Assembly: GCF_008274625.1 (NCBI RefSeq)
Contig: NZ_VTRU01000003.1
Location: 310,001 to 374,000 of the forward strand
DNA from: Chryseobacterium panacisoli
Lineage (GTDB): Bacteria; Bacteroidota; Bacteroidia; Flavobacteriales; Weeksellaceae
Direction of reading: 5' to 3'
Length of the DNA stretch: 64,000 nt
Under the pieces are notes generated by a model. It was not told the origin of the DNA, searched no databases, and saw only the letters and a list, made by a program, of their open reading frames with translations. The translations under genes were made by a program, and so were the position numbers. This document shows positions 63,658 to 64,000 of this stretch, in pieces (position 1 is the first letter of the stretch; every line of letters begins with the position of its first letter).

Positions 63658-64000
63658 ATGATCACAACCAAATACGTCAATTATAAACAGGTTCTCAATC
63701 TGGCCGGTGTACATCTTATCTTTATATCAATCTGGTGTACATTGATTGCTGTTTTCTTTTATTTCTTCAACTGGCACTGGATGACGATTCCCTGGGTTCC
63801 TGTTGCACTGATTGGTACAGCAGAGGCATTCCTTGTGGGTTTTAAAAATAACCAGGCTTATGACAGACTTTGGGAAGCCAGAAAAATCTGGGGTGGAATT
63901 GTGAATTCAAGCCGTTCGTTTGCTTCTATGGTGTATGCTTTTGATACTAAAAATGAAGAAATTGGTGTTTTTGATCTTGAAGACCGTAAAAGAAGAATCG
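63658..64000 (+). CDS. Bestrophin-like (RFP-TM) chloride channel, 5' part
   Basis: An open frame from ATG 63658 runs off the right edge after 114 codons. It shows two early membrane segments (VLNLAGVHLIFISIWC and WVPVALIGTAEAFLVGF), then NNQAYDRLWEARKIWGGIVN, a hallmark of the bestrophin/YneE family. These proteins form pentameric anion channels. The remainder of the protein lies outside the window. A TATCTTTA at about 63651 overlaps the start and could be part of a leaderless promoter. Confidence 0.88.
   Translation, partial: MITTKYVNYKQVLNLAGVHLIFISIWCTLIAVFFYFFNWHWMTIPWVPVALIGTAEAFLVGFKNNQAYDRLWEARKIWGGIVNSSRSFASMVYAFDTKNEEIGVFDLEDRKRRI

Noticed and set aside
1..64000. tRNA, rRNA, integrase, transposase or att sites
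   Set aside because: No cloverleaf-like T-loop strings, rRNA landmarks or transposase motifs were noticed on either strand by eye; a tRNAscan/Infernal run would be decisive.

Overview
The window comes from a member of the Bacteroidota, class Flavobacteriia, most likely Chryseobacterium or a close relative. This is inferred from AT-rich intergenic DNA, TAnnTTTG-type (-7) promoter boxes, many cargo proteins of the type IX secretion system (T9SS) ending in type A or type B sorting domains, a DnaE fused to a DnaQ-like exonuclease, the order ftsX / DUF3098 / uppP / truB, and dispersed hairpin repeats related to 'GTCATTCC...GGAATGAC'. I see no rRNA, tRNA, CRISPR array, transposase or phage gene.

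Layout. 1-9 kb: end of an unknown gene, a DbpA-like DEAD-box helicase, a secreted metalloprotease with a P domain, an SMP-30-like lipoprotein, the cytochrome oxidase assembly factor CcoG, and AraC and MerR regulators. 9-12.1 kb: a decayed RHS/polymorphic-toxin locus. It holds a promoter-like box, an out-of-frame signal peptide, a toxin-tip fragment with a perfect HExxHxxGxxH motif, two small lipoproteins, an RHS core remnant with a frameshift, and a small membrane protein (probable orphan toxin-immunity cassettes). 12.4-20 kb: a four-repeat helix-hairpin-helix protein, a beta-propeller lipoprotein, RluF, TruB, UppP, a DUF3098 protein, FtsX and RsmA. 20-29 kb: three tandem, same-strand choice-of-anchor-L surface proteins with T9SS type B tails.

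29-44.8 kb is mostly core metabolism and housekeeping: a membrane protein with an unusually regular heptad coiled coil, a TIGR02757 protein, RNase Z, RdgB, a CPBP protease, a paralogous pair of membrane proteins, PrfC, a DUF4349 lipoprotein, an acyl-CoA dehydrogenase, an acyl-CoA ligase, a coiled-coil protein with a decayed zinc ribbon, a Nif3-like protein, a potassium-channel-like protein with a zinc-ribbon tail, and a 52-residue membrane peptide. 45-54 kb: three further large T9SS type A adhesin-like proteins, two sharing almost identical 3' ends. 54-64 kb: the DnaQ-DnaE fusion, a subtilisin-like T9SS protease, a fused E1 alpha/beta 2-oxoacid dehydrogenase, and the start of a bestrophin-like channel.

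Working together: eight large T9SS cargo genes take up roughly 26 kb, so a large share of the window encodes the cell surface and secretome. CcoG, the acyl-CoA enzymes and the branched-chain-type E1 fit an aerobic, protein- and lipid-degrading lifestyle. The part most likely to hold undescribed biology is the RHS relic at 9.2-12.1 kb.
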